Origin: JAUWKC01 sp035527845
Lineage (GTDB): Bacteria; Planctomycetota; Phycisphaerae; Sedimentisphaerales; Anaerobacaceae
Reading direction: 5' to 3'
DNA length: 64,000 nt
Assembly: GCA_035527845.1 (NCBI GenBank)
Contig: DATKZT010000076.1
Coordinates: 66,752 to 130,751 of the forward strand
Both the position numbers and the translations under genes were made by a program. Below, in pieces: positions 1 to 7,598 of the stretch; positions within the stretch are counted from its first letter, which is position 1, and each line of letters begins with the position of its first letter. Under the pieces are notes generated by a model. It was not told where the DNA came from and did not search any database. It worked only from the letters and a program-made list of their open reading frames with translations.

Positions 1-315
1 CTCGTCAAGAATGGCGCCTTTGATCCTTATGTAAGCGTAGGTCTCGAACTCGGCGCCGTGGCCGGGGTCGAAATCGCGGGAGGCCTTGATGAGTCCCAGA
101 GTTCCTGCCGAGACCATGTCTTCAAATGACAGCGGCGGCTTCAGGTAAGTCGCCACCCGCTGCGCTATTCTGCGAACCATCGGTAAATACTCGGTTATTC
201 GCTCATTATCGGGAAGTTGCTTCTGGTCCCTTGAATACGCGCGCAGGGCAACGGCCTTCAGGTGCTGTTTGGCGTCGAGCTTCCGTTCGGAAATATTCTT
301 AGTCCCTGCGGGCAC
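1..315 (-). CDS. fliA: Flagellar sigma factor FliA (sigma-28), N-terminal part
   Basis: RNA polymerase sigma factor expected to transcribe late flagellar genes. Only the first 105 codons are present; the rest lies beyond the left edge. The reading frame opens with GTG at 315, preceded by AAAGGAGAA about 6 bases upstream. Sigma region 2 is clear: residues 66-84 (DMVSAGTLGLIKASRDFDP) and 90-105 (FETYAYIRIKGAILDE) match the core-binding and -10 recognition segments of FliA/WhiG-type factors. It is the last visible gene of the minus-strand motor operon and overlaps the preceding small membrane-protein gene by 17 bases, suggesting translational coupling. Assignment as FliA rather than another group 3 sigma factor rests on these motifs plus the flhA neighbourhood. 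Confidence 0.9.
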   Translation of the reverse strand, partial: MPAGTKNISERKLDAKQHLKAVALRAYSRDQKQLPDNERITEYLPMVRRIAQRVATYLKPPLSFEDMVSAGTLGLIKASRDFDPGHGAEFETYAYIRIKGAILDE

Positions 316-544
316 TATTCTTCTCCTTTTCACGCCTTACCTGGCTGTCAATAAGAGCACTCATCAAGACCGCATTGACTGCTTTAACTGCTAACGTTCC
401 TGCCGCGTAGCTGACAGCCGAGGCCAGCATAGCTCTCTTACAGCAGGTAAAGGGGCTAAGCCCGCTGAGCCAGCCCACAAGGCTGATTCCAAAGAAGAAT
501 AGCACCGCTATTCCCACTGCGATCGGTCGAGCTTGCAGAGGCAT
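299..544 (-). CDS. Small two-helix membrane protein between flhA and fliA
   Basis: An 81-residue protein I do not recognise. ATG at 544 has an AAAGGAG about 9 bases upstream, so translation is credible. Residues about 7-30 and 38-62 are hydrophobic (GIAVLFFFGISLVGWLSG; AMLASAVSYAAGTLAVKAVN), with a CCK motif between them and a strongly charged tail ending EKEKNSARRD. It sits where flhF and flhG lie in many flagellar operons (flhA-flhF-flhG-fliA), and it overlaps fliA by 17 bases. Position suggests a flagellar or envelope role, but no function can be assigned from sequence. Confidence 0.7.
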   Translation of the reverse strand: MPLQARPIAVGIAVLFFFGISLVGWLSGLSPFTCCKRAMLASAVSYAAGTLAVKAVNAVLMSALIDSQVRREKEKNSARRD

Positions 545-607
545 TATTGGCCGCTCCTTTCAGTTATAAATCATATATCGTGGCGTACTCATTCCTCTGG
601 CGCCCTG

Positions 608-2755
608 TCAGCTGGATACTCCCACCAGCTCCTGCTGTTTGGTCGCTTTGGGCTCGGCTTGCAGGACGGATACGGTCTCTATCGGATCTACCTCGGCTCC
701 GAGCACTATTTCATCATAGGCTATGACCGGCAATGGGGGCACGGCTCGTGAGAGCATCATCGCCAGCGGCGCACGTAATCTCGAGTCGCAAAGCAGGAGC
801 ACTTTGTCCTTGCCGCCGTCCATTGCAGTCTTCCAGGCGTGTGCTATCTTTTTGCTTATATCCATCGCCGACTCCGTTGGCAAGGCAAGCGTCATCTCCT
901 CTCCATCCTGTCGCACAGTTGAGAGCATCTCATGCTCGAGCGCCGGGTGCAGTGTGATGGCCGAAATCTTGCCCGTCTCGTCTTTATACCGCTCTGTGAT
1001 CGTTCTGCTCAACCGCTTTCGAACGATCTCTGTCAGAGCAGAGGCGCTCTTTGTTCTTGAGGCATTCTCTCCCATCGCTTCGAGTACGGCCGTGAGTTCG
1101 CGAATTGGTATTTGGTCCCTCAACAGGTTCCTGAGCACGCGTTGAAGCAGTCCCACAGGTACTAATTCGCCCACAACTTCTCCGACCAATGAGGGTTGGG
1201 TCTTGCGAAGCCGATCAACGAGCAGTTGCACGTCTTCCCGCGTGAGCAGCTCATCGGCGTGCCTTCTCAAGCTTTCGGATAAATGTGTGATAAACACGGA
1301 TTCAGGGTCGATCACCGTATAGCCCCTTAACTCGGCCTTATCCTTGTCAGCAGCTTTAATCCAGAGAGCGGGCAGCCCATAAACAGGCTCGGTGGTTTCT
1401 ATTCCCGGCACTTTGTCCTGGACAGCGCCCGAATCCATTGCCAGATACATCTCCGGCTGGAGGTGCCCGGTTGCTATGGTGTGGTCCGACAGCCGGATCT
1501 CGTAGGCCGTGGATTTGAGGCTGATATTATCCCGCAGCCGAACCAGAGGGATGATGATGCCCAGCTCCTGGGCAAATCGCCTTCTCAAAGCTCCTATACG
1601 CTCAAAAATCGTACTGTCTTTGCGAGGGTCGACCAGACTAATCAATCTTACACCCACTTGTACAGAGACCCTATCGATATCAAGCAGGTTTTCAACGGGT
1701 TCTTTCTCGGCCTTTACTTGCGATGGTGTTCCGCGTCTCTTTTCCTGACCCTTTTCGGTTCGCGCCGCCCCTCGTCCAAGGAGGGCAGTGCCGGCGGCGA
1801 GCAACAGGAAAGGTATCTTAGGCAAGCCCGGCACCAATACCAGGGCCGCAATAATGCCGGAGGTCATCATCAATGGCTGACTCGTTTTAAGAAACTGTCT
1901 GCTGAGGTCTTGCCCGACACTGTACTGTGAGGAGGTTTTGGTCACCAGGAAGCCCGAACTTATGGAGATTATCACTGAAGGTATTTGGCTGATAAGTCCG
2001 TCGCCGATGGAAAGAATGGAGTAGGTTTTTATTGCGCCGGCAATTGTCATGCCCCGGGAATACCCTATGGCTATGCCCCCGATGATATTGATGGCGGTAA
2101 TTATCAGTCCGGCCTTGGCGTCACCGCGGATGAACTTGCTGGCGCCGTCCATTGCGCCGTAGAATTCGCTTTCCTTGATGATTTTTGCCCGGCGTTCGTT
2201 AGCCTGAGCCTCGGTAACAATTCCAGCATTAAGGTCTGCGTCGATAGCCATTTGCTTTCCGGGCATGGCATCGAGTGTGAAACGAGCAGCAACTTCGCTT
2301 ATTCGCTCGGCGCCCTTTGTAACTACTATGAACTGAATAACGAAGAGGATCAGGAATATTACCAGCCCCACGACGAGGCTGCCGCCGGCGACAAAGCTGC
2401 CGAAGGTCTGGATGATTTTCCCCGCGTTGCCCTGCAGAAGTATCAGTCTTGTCGAAGCCACGTTTAGAGAGAGGCGAAACAGGGTCACGAAAAGAAGCAG
2501 CGAGGGGAACGTGGATAGCTCGAGGGCTTCTTTTGATGAGAGGGTAATTATCAGGATGGCCACCGCCAGTGATATGCTGCAGGCCAGGAGCATATCGAGT
2601 ATGGGCGTAGGCAACCGGACGATAAGTGTGGCAAGAATTGTCACCAATCCCAGCGCCAGGACCGTATTACTGTTTCTTGAGGAAGCCGGCGATGTATCGA
2701 GAGGGTCAGGCCCGAGCATTCCTGATGCCGTTGATTTGGAGGAAACCGTCATCAT
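608..2755 (-). CDS. flhA: Flagellar export gate protein FlhA
   Basis: Central component of the flagellar type III export gate, forming a nonameric ring in the inner membrane with a large cytoplasmic docking domain for chaperone-substrate complexes. The 715 residues are near the usual length. The N-terminal half is the multi-helix membrane domain with the family signature (LSLNVASTRLILL, about residues 94-106) and an intact FHIPEP loop including AERISEVAARFTLDAMPGKQ, AIDADLNAG and MDGASKFIRGDA. The C-terminal half is the usual cytoplasmic domain. A start at 2755 or the adjacent ATG at 2752 is possible; AAGAG lies 7 bases before the first. It follows fliN directly. A second, aberrant FlhA-type gene lies at 44190-45740; this copy is the one expected to act as the export gate. 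Confidence 0.97.
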   Translation of the reverse strand: MMTVSSKSTASGMLGPDPLDTSPASSRNSNTVLALGLVTILATLIVRLPTPILDMLLACSISLAVAILIITLSSKEALELSTFPSLLLFVTLFRLSLNVASTRLILLQGNAGKIIQTFGSFVAGGSLVVGLVIFLILFVIQFIVVTKGAERISEVAARFTLDAMPGKQMAIDADLNAGIVTEAQANERRAKIIKESEFYGAMDGASKFIRGDAKAGLIITAINIIGGIAIGYSRGMTIAGAIKTYSILSIGDGLISQIPSVIISISSGFLVTKTSSQYSVGQDLSRQFLKTSQPLMMTSGIIAALVLVPGLPKIPFLLLAAGTALLGRGAARTEKGQEKRRGTPSQVKAEKEPVENLLDIDRVSVQVGVRLISLVDPRKDSTIFERIGALRRRFAQELGIIIPLVRLRDNISLKSTAYEIRLSDHTIATGHLQPEMYLAMDSGAVQDKVPGIETTEPVYGLPALWIKAADKDKAELRGYTVIDPESVFITHLSESLRRHADELLTREDVQLLVDRLRKTQPSLVGEVVGELVPVGLLQRVLRNLLRDQIPIRELTAVLEAMGENASRTKSASALTEIVRKRLSRTITERYKDETGKISAITLHPALEHEMLSTVRQDGEEMTLALPTESAMDISKKIAHAWKTAMDGGKDKVLLLCDSRLRAPLAMMLSRAVPPLPVIAYDEIVLGAEVDPIETVSVLQAEPKATKQQELVGVSS

Positions 2756-2792
2756 AGTTTCTCTTAGCGAATATAATCATACTATAGTTAAC

Positions 2793-3197
2793 TTATGCGC
2801 CGGGTGCTTTTTCAGCGGATGCGGCAGGACCAAGGATCTCCTTTATTCTGACGGCGAACTGGTTGTCCACCACCACAATGTTGCCAGTTGCAAACCTGGT
2901 GCCTTTCAGGTACAAATCCGCCGGTGCATCAACAGGCTTGTCCAGCTTCAATACCGACCCCGGTCCCAGTTGCAGCAGCTGTCGCACCGGTATCTCCGTT
3001 TGTCCGATGGCAACTGTCACCAATATGTTCACGTCGAGTAGGATGTCGATACTTCCGGAGGCATTTTTGGTTTCACTCTCAACCGCCTCGGAAAATTCGA
3101 CGGACTGTACCTGCGTCTTAGAATCCCCTTCCGTCGTGTTATCCTGCTCCTGGTTAACTTCGGTCTTTTCTTGCACATCTTCAGCCGTTTCTGCCAT
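2793..3197 (-). CDS. fliN: Flagellar motor switch protein FliN
   Basis: C-ring component that with FliM forms the switch and docks the FliH-FliI complex. ATG at 3197 is chosen because AAAGGAAG lies just upstream; the frame can be read further upstream but that part overlaps fliM. The 134-residue product has a charged, Glu/Gln-rich N-terminal tail (about residues 1-45) and a SpoA/FliN domain (about 50-120) with ILLDVNILVTVAIGQTEIPV, then QLGPGSVLKLDKPVDAPADL, and NQFAVRIKEIL at the end. Those are the usual FliN strands. It lies 26 bases after fliM and 38 bases before flhA in one operon. Confidence 0.95.
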   Translation of the reverse strand: MAETAEDVQEKTEVNQEQDNTTEGDSKTQVQSVEFSEAVESETKNASGSIDILLDVNILVTVAIGQTEIPVRQLLQLGPGSVLKLDKPVDAPADLYLKGTRFATGNIVVVDNQFAVRIKEILGPAASAEKAPGA

Positions 3198-3222
3198 ACC
3201 TTGACTTCCTTTTGCAATACAT

Positions 3223-4254
3223 TTATGAGTTCTTGTTCGAATTTGTGTTTCGGCCCGTGCCGTGAGGCGATTCCGGCGTCTGCAAAGGCGATAAAACGCA
3301 TCTATGGTCCTGCGCAATTACTACCGCGTACTTTCCAGAGGATTTTGCAAGCAGCCCTCCGAAGATCGGCCGACCTTCGATAACCAGCTCGATCGGCTCG
3401 GCAGTCTTTCGATCTAGCAGCAATATGTCGGAAGGACAAAGACTCATCAACTCTCTCAGGGTCAGCTCCGTTGTGGCCAATCGGGCCGTGACGAAAACGC
3501 TCATTTGCTCCAAATGCCCGCGAAGAGCCTTCGAAATATCCTTCGCTGAAGCGCCGCTTGCACCTTGTCCGGCTCTCCCAACAACCGGTTCCATCGCCTC
3601 ACAGAGCATCAACAGGTAAGCTTGAGTCTTGTCTGAACCGGTTTTCTCAACGGTGAAGGTGACTTTGCACAGTTCTTCTGTGCCTTGCAGGTCGAGGAGC
3701 TGTAACCTTCTCGCAAGCGTTCCGGTGGGCTGGAAATCACACGCGGTGCGAACCTCGCAAATCGCATCAATGATAGCAGTTGCGGCGTCTAATAACAGTG
3801 ACTCTTCCAGTTGTGATAAATCTCTGTTTGTGTCCTTCTCCTGTTCCGTGTCCCCGAGCAATTGTGTTGCCCAGCCCAGAGCCGTCTGCGCCGGTATGCC
3901 GATCAGGCCGCAAGGTTGATCCGGACTGTTCCCAAAGGCAAGGTAGTAATCATTCTCGTTGCTGTCGGAGCACTCTCCGAAGAGTTTATCAGCAAAATGC
4001 TGTGTGGTCGAATCGATGTTTACACTGAAGTCGCCGGGGCATAGGGCCGCAAATTTGGCCGCAATCGTTTTGCATAGGCCTTTCGTGAAATCATCCAATT
4101 TGCTGAGTTGCTCGCGAGTGAAACAATGGGGCTCATGCCAATTATACTCCGAGACGTCGGCCGGTGGGCTGCCGCCTGCCGGCGCCGAACCCACAGCGGC
4201 GAGCAGTTGTTGCATCTTCTGTCTGCTCAAGTTGTCGCTGGATGAGCCGCTCAT
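3223..4254 (-). CDS. fliM: Flagellar motor switch protein FliM (divergent)
   Basis: C-ring scaffold linking FliG to FliN. The 343-residue protein has the three expected parts: a short N-terminal peptide (LSRQKMQQLLAAV, residues 9-21), a CheC-like middle domain, and a C-terminal SpoA domain (ELTLRELMSLCPSDILLLDR ... GKYAVVIAQ). In well-studied FliM proteins the N-terminal peptide reads like LSQDEIDALL and binds phosphorylated CheY; here the acidic residues are replaced by Lys, Met and Gln, so CheY binding may be altered. The start codon overlaps the fliL stop (ATGA). The middle domain is divergent, but context and the SpoA domain make the call safe. Confidence 0.9.
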   Translation of the reverse strand: MSGSSSDNLSRQKMQQLLAAVGSAPAGGSPPADVSEYNWHEPHCFTREQLSKLDDFTKGLCKTIAAKFAALCPGDFSVNIDSTTQHFADKLFGECSDSNENDYYLAFGNSPDQPCGLIGIPAQTALGWATQLLGDTEQEKDTNRDLSQLEESLLLDAATAIIDAICEVRTACDFQPTGTLARRLQLLDLQGTEELCKVTFTVEKTGSDKTQAYLLMLCEAMEPVVGRAGQGASGASAKDISKALRGHLEQMSVFVTARLATTELTLRELMSLCPSDILLLDRKTAEPIELVIEGRPIFGGLLAKSSGKYAVVIAQDHRCVLSPLQTPESPHGTGRNTNSNKNS

Positions 4255-4838
4255 TGTACTGCAAACTCCCTGAAGAGAATCCCCTCTATTTGAGGCTTGA
4301 TATCCGGAAAAAGTTTCTCGTTAAAAGTGTCCAGTATTTGGGATTGAACACGTTTGAGATTCTTATCGCCGCGGATATCATCGAGCCCCAGACTTGCCAG
4401 GTATATGGTCAGCCCGTTTGTCAGCAGGGGCTTTTTCTCATCAAAGAAGGCAACGCCTTTTTTGGGGTCCGTTTGAGAGCTTATCGCCAGCGTCAGAGTC
4501 GCCCGGACATAACGTTTTACACCGGGTTCGTCAAGATTTGCCACGACGGGTTCCAGATTGTAGTACCAGACCTTATCGGAGTCTTTGCGCGAAGTCTCGG
4601 GGCTCAATTTGTCCTCTTGAGCCGGATATGCTTCCCGGGCGTGCCCGGCGGTCTCAGTTTTGTGGAGACAACCTAACAGTCGACCGACGCCAAAACCGAC
4701 GCCGGCGCAAGAAACGACCACGGCAACCATTATTATCCACGGCAAGAAATCCCTTATGCGCGGCTTTTTTGCGGTCTTTTCGTCAGTTTTTTCCTGTTCC
4801 GTATCCTGCTGTTTTTCTATGTCTTTTCCGTCTGCCAT
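4251..4838 (-). CDS. fliL: Flagellar basal body-associated protein FliL
   Basis: Single-pass inner-membrane protein that surrounds and stabilises stator units at the motor. The 195 residues show a charged cytoplasmic N-terminus rich in Glu and Lys, one membrane helix at about 31-55 (FLPWIIMVAVVVSCAGVGFG) and a periplasmic domain with the FliL pattern VWYYNLEPVVANLDEPGVKR followed by VRATLTLAIS. It lies in the order fliL-fliM-fliN-flhA, overlapping fliM by four bases. The periplasmic domain resembles stomatin/prohibitin-type FliL folds in length. Confidence 0.93.
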   Translation of the reverse strand: MADGKDIEKQQDTEQEKTDEKTAKKPRIRDFLPWIIMVAVVVSCAGVGFGVGRLLGCLHKTETAGHAREAYPAQEDKLSPETSRKDSDKVWYYNLEPVVANLDEPGVKRYVRATLTLAISSQTDPKKGVAFFDEKKPLLTNGLTIYLASLGLDDIRGDKNLKRVQSQILDTFNEKLFPDIKPQIEGILFREFAVQ

Positions 4839-4891
4839 CTTCTGTCTTCACTCCGACAATTACTTCCTGAAATAATCTGCATACCCTGACA

Positions 4892-6607
4892 TTACCGGAT
4901 TGGCTGCAGGCAACCTTGTTCGCGGTATCGGCGAATCTTATCTCGCAGCGTGCGATCGCTTATGCCTAACGCCTTGGCCGCTTTCGTCTGATTGCCGGCT
5001 GTCTGACGTAAGGTGTCCAGGATTGCCCGCCGTTCTATCAATTCAAGCGGGACCCCGCCGAGTCCTGAATGCTCGTTCGAGCAATTAAGCTCGTCGGCAG
5101 GTTCTTCCCTTCTTATGCGTTCGGGACAGTTGACGCCCCTGACTTGCGCGGCTCGTTGCGACTTACTGAATTCCCATCCTGCGAAATCATCGCACGATAT
5201 AGCGCCATCAAGCAGCCACGACGCATCAGCCAACGAGAGCGTCTCGCTGGCGCCCAAAATCAGGGCTGTTCGAACAACGTTGCGCAACTGCCGGACATTG
5301 CCGGGCCAGTGGTATTGGGCGAAAATATCCATCATCACAGGGTCAAGTTTGGTTATACGCCGCCCTGCCTCACGAGCATAAAGGTTGACGAAGTGCCAAA
5401 CAAGCTCGGGAAGGTCCTCGCCGCGATCTCTCAGGGGGGCAATGACCAGCCTTATGCCACCCAGCCGGTAGTAAAGGTCCTGTCGGAACCGCCCCTCTTG
5501 GACTTCTTGAACGATGTTCTTGTTGGTAGTGCTTATTATTCGCACGTCAACCCGGATGTTCTCGCTTCCACCGACGCGCTCAAAATCCTGTTGCTCGAGA
5601 ACGCGCAATAACTTCGCCTGGAATCTGGGCGCAGTCTCAGTTATCTCGTCCAGAAGCAACGTTCCACCCTGCGCCGTTTCGAATCGGCCTCTGCGCCGGG
5701 TGTAGGCGCCGGTGAAGGCCCCTTTCTCGTGGCCAAAGAGTTCACTCTCGAGAAGTGAGTCACTTAGGGCGGCACAGTTCACCTTGACGTAAGGCCCCTG
5801 AGCCCTTCTGCTCTTGTGATGGATAAGATAGGAGAACAGCTCCTTGCCTGTTCCACTTTCACCAATTATGAGAGCCGGTGCCGAGGTGGGAGCGATCTTC
5901 TCGGCTAAATTGACGGTTTGAACCAGCTTGGCGCTTTTGCCCACAATTTGGTACAGGCACCGACTGTTCTCCTGAGCCGAAGCTCCTATGGATACACTGT
6001 GGCTGGGCAACAATATCTCCAGGAGAGTTTCTATATCTTCTCGCCTGAGCGGTTTTGTCAAGAAGTCATAGCAGCCCTGGCGAACAGCCTGGACGGCTGT
6101 CTGTGTCCCCCGTCGTAATACGTCATCATATCGGACGTCTCTTGCAGCTTGTTGCAGCGGCGGTTCCTTTGGTTTCTCGCTTTTTGCCCCGCTGCCCGGC
6201 AATCCGGTTGGAAAATGGAAGTCTGCGATAATTATTACCGGAAGCTCCGGCGAGTTTGCCTTGATCTTTCGGAGCAGCTCGAAACCGCCGTGTGAACGTG
6301 ATTCGACCTCATCCTTTTGGTTTGTTTTCTGTGCTCGCAAGCACGTTTCACCATCCGCTCGCCTCGTGGAAGGGGGGAGAGGCTGAGTCGCGAACCTCTC
6401 GCAGGTGAAGACAACGTCGAAATCACTCTTGTCAAGAAGGTCCAACGCAGTTTTCTCATCGGCGGCTAAGTGGCCTCGAATCCCTTTGCGAGCCAATATC
6501 TCAAGAATTAAGCGAGCTGCTTCGCGGTCATTATCAACTATCAATACGTTTGGCGTATTATCTCCTTGCCGGATTTGGCTTGTGTCGCTCGTTTTGGTTG
6601 TGCTCAC
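4892..6607 (-). CDS. Sigma-54 flagellar activator, NtrC/FlrC type, with degenerate receiver
   Basis: Enhancer-binding protein predicted to open sigma-54 promoters of flagellar operons. Residues about 20-190 form a CheY-like receiver, 210-450 an AAA+ domain with Walker A GESGTGKE, an intact GAFTGA loop and the arginine-finger region, and the C-terminus a Fis-type helix-turn-helix (GNQTKAAKALGISDRTLRDK). The receiver is abnormal: the phosphoacceptor Asp is replaced by Cys (VVFTCERF, residue 69), the first acidic pair reads DN, and two low-complexity insertions of about 35 residues (73-107 and 133-168) interrupt it. The LTKP lysine remains. Phosphorylation is therefore doubtful. The gene lies between TPR genes and fliL in one operon, so it may control its own transcription. 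Confidence 0.9.
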   Translation of the reverse strand: MSTTKTSDTSQIRQGDNTPNVLIVDNDREAARLILEILARKGIRGHLAADEKTALDLLDKSDFDVVFTCERFATQPLPPSTRRADGETCLRAQKTNQKDEVESRSHGGFELLRKIKANSPELPVIIIADFHFPTGLPGSGAKSEKPKEPPLQQAARDVRYDDVLRRGTQTAVQAVRQGCYDFLTKPLRREDIETLLEILLPSHSVSIGASAQENSRCLYQIVGKSAKLVQTVNLAEKIAPTSAPALIIGESGTGKELFSYLIHHKSRRAQGPYVKVNCAALSDSLLESELFGHEKGAFTGAYTRRRGRFETAQGGTLLLDEITETAPRFQAKLLRVLEQQDFERVGGSENIRVDVRIISTTNKNIVQEVQEGRFRQDLYYRLGGIRLVIAPLRDRGEDLPELVWHFVNLYAREAGRRITKLDPVMMDIFAQYHWPGNVRQLRNVVRTALILGASETLSLADASWLLDGAISCDDFAGWEFSKSQRAAQVRGVNCPERIRREEPADELNCSNEHSGLGGVPLELIERRAILDTLRQTAGNQTKAAKALGISDRTLRDKIRRYREQGCLQPIR

Positions 6608-6625
6608 TTGTCCGATACTCCGTTT

Positions 6626-7579
6626 CTAATCCAAAGGGTTCTTGTGCCCGGCCTTCTCCGGAAAGTAGCTCCAAGTGGGGCCCGTCAGGCTCCCGTCTTG
6701 AGAAATTCTCTTTTGCTGTGTACTGTCTCCAATCAGCGCCCAAGGCTTGTCACTCAAGTACCAATCAATCAATTTTCCCTCGGCCTTGGCCAGATCCGTC
6801 CATGGCGAATCAGGGTGTTCCACAATTAGCTGTCCGTATGCTCGTTTTGCCGCCGGCATATCGTCATGACGCAGACAGTTTGCCACTTGGAATATAATCC
6901 AAGCCCTTTGCTCAGCCGCGAATCCGTCGTTTACATCCTGGCGACTGAGGGCTTGCTGGTAGAGCGCCGCCGCTTCTGCCAGATTTCCGCTGAGAAACAA
7001 AACCTCCGCCAGTTCGAAAGGGTTTTCTATTTGACTGGGTTGTCGGCATAATTCTCTGACCATTCCCAGAGTCTTGCTGGAAACAACCTTGTATGGAAGT
7101 TCAAATTCTCTCGGTGCCGCCGGAGACTCCTTCGGTTTCTCACCAAGGGCCGAGGTTCCATTGGGTTCGGTTGTGGAGCCCCCCTCAGAAAGGCCGGCAT
7201 TGCGGGCTTCCTGCTGTGGTCTGAACTCGACAGAACGAATTCGCTCGATTAGCTGCTTAATTTCGTCCTTTCCTTTCTCGTCCTTATCATTCTTAGGGGT
7301 GCTGATCCAGGCGCGCCACAGTTCGTCTCGGAAGTTTGTGTCCGATGCATAATGCCTATAATGTTCGTTCGCATCTTGCAAGGTCCGCGCGCGAACTACA
7401 GTGGAAAGGCTGGTTGAGCCGGGTTGTTCTGATGAAATTGCCGATGCGGAAAAACATGGCGAGAGAAGGCACACCAAAACCAAAAAGCCAAAGGTACGAT
7501 AGGATGAGCTGAGGTCTCTGGGAAAAGCTTTGAGCCTGGAGCTGCAGCTCTGTTCCGGATTCTTGCCATTAATTCTCAT
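6626..7579 (-). CDS. Exported TPR-type (YbgF/PflA-like organisation) protein
   Basis: A 317-residue protein with an N-terminal export signal (hydrophobic stretch GFLVLVCLLSPCFSASA after a long basic region) and C-terminal TPR-like helices (about 185-275: NPFELAEVLFLSGNLAEAAA, AEQRAWIIFQVANCLRHDD, PAAKRAYGQLIVEHPDSPW). The segment between is charged and low in complexity. ATG at 7579 is preferred over the in-frame TTG nine bases upstream because AGGAAGG lies 9 bases before it. It follows the larger TPR protein by 20 bases and precedes the sigma-54 activator by 18. Context suggests a periplasmic partner of the larger TPR protein at the motor; this is inference, with no named family match. Confidence 0.8.
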   Translation of the reverse strand: MRINGKNPEQSCSSRLKAFPRDLSSSYRTFGFLVLVCLLSPCFSASAISSEQPGSTSLSTVVRARTLQDANEHYRHYASDTNFRDELWRAWISTPKNDKDEKGKDEIKQLIERIRSVEFRPQQEARNAGLSEGGSTTEPNGTSALGEKPKESPAAPREFELPYKVVSSKTLGMVRELCRQPSQIENPFELAEVLFLSGNLAEAAALYQQALSRQDVNDGFAAEQRAWIIFQVANCLRHDDMPAAKRAYGQLIVEHPDSPWTDLAKAEGKLIDWYLSDKPWALIGDSTQQKRISQDGSLTGPTWSYFPEKAGHKNPLD

Positions 7580-7598
7580 TGGTTCCAACCTTCCTGCT

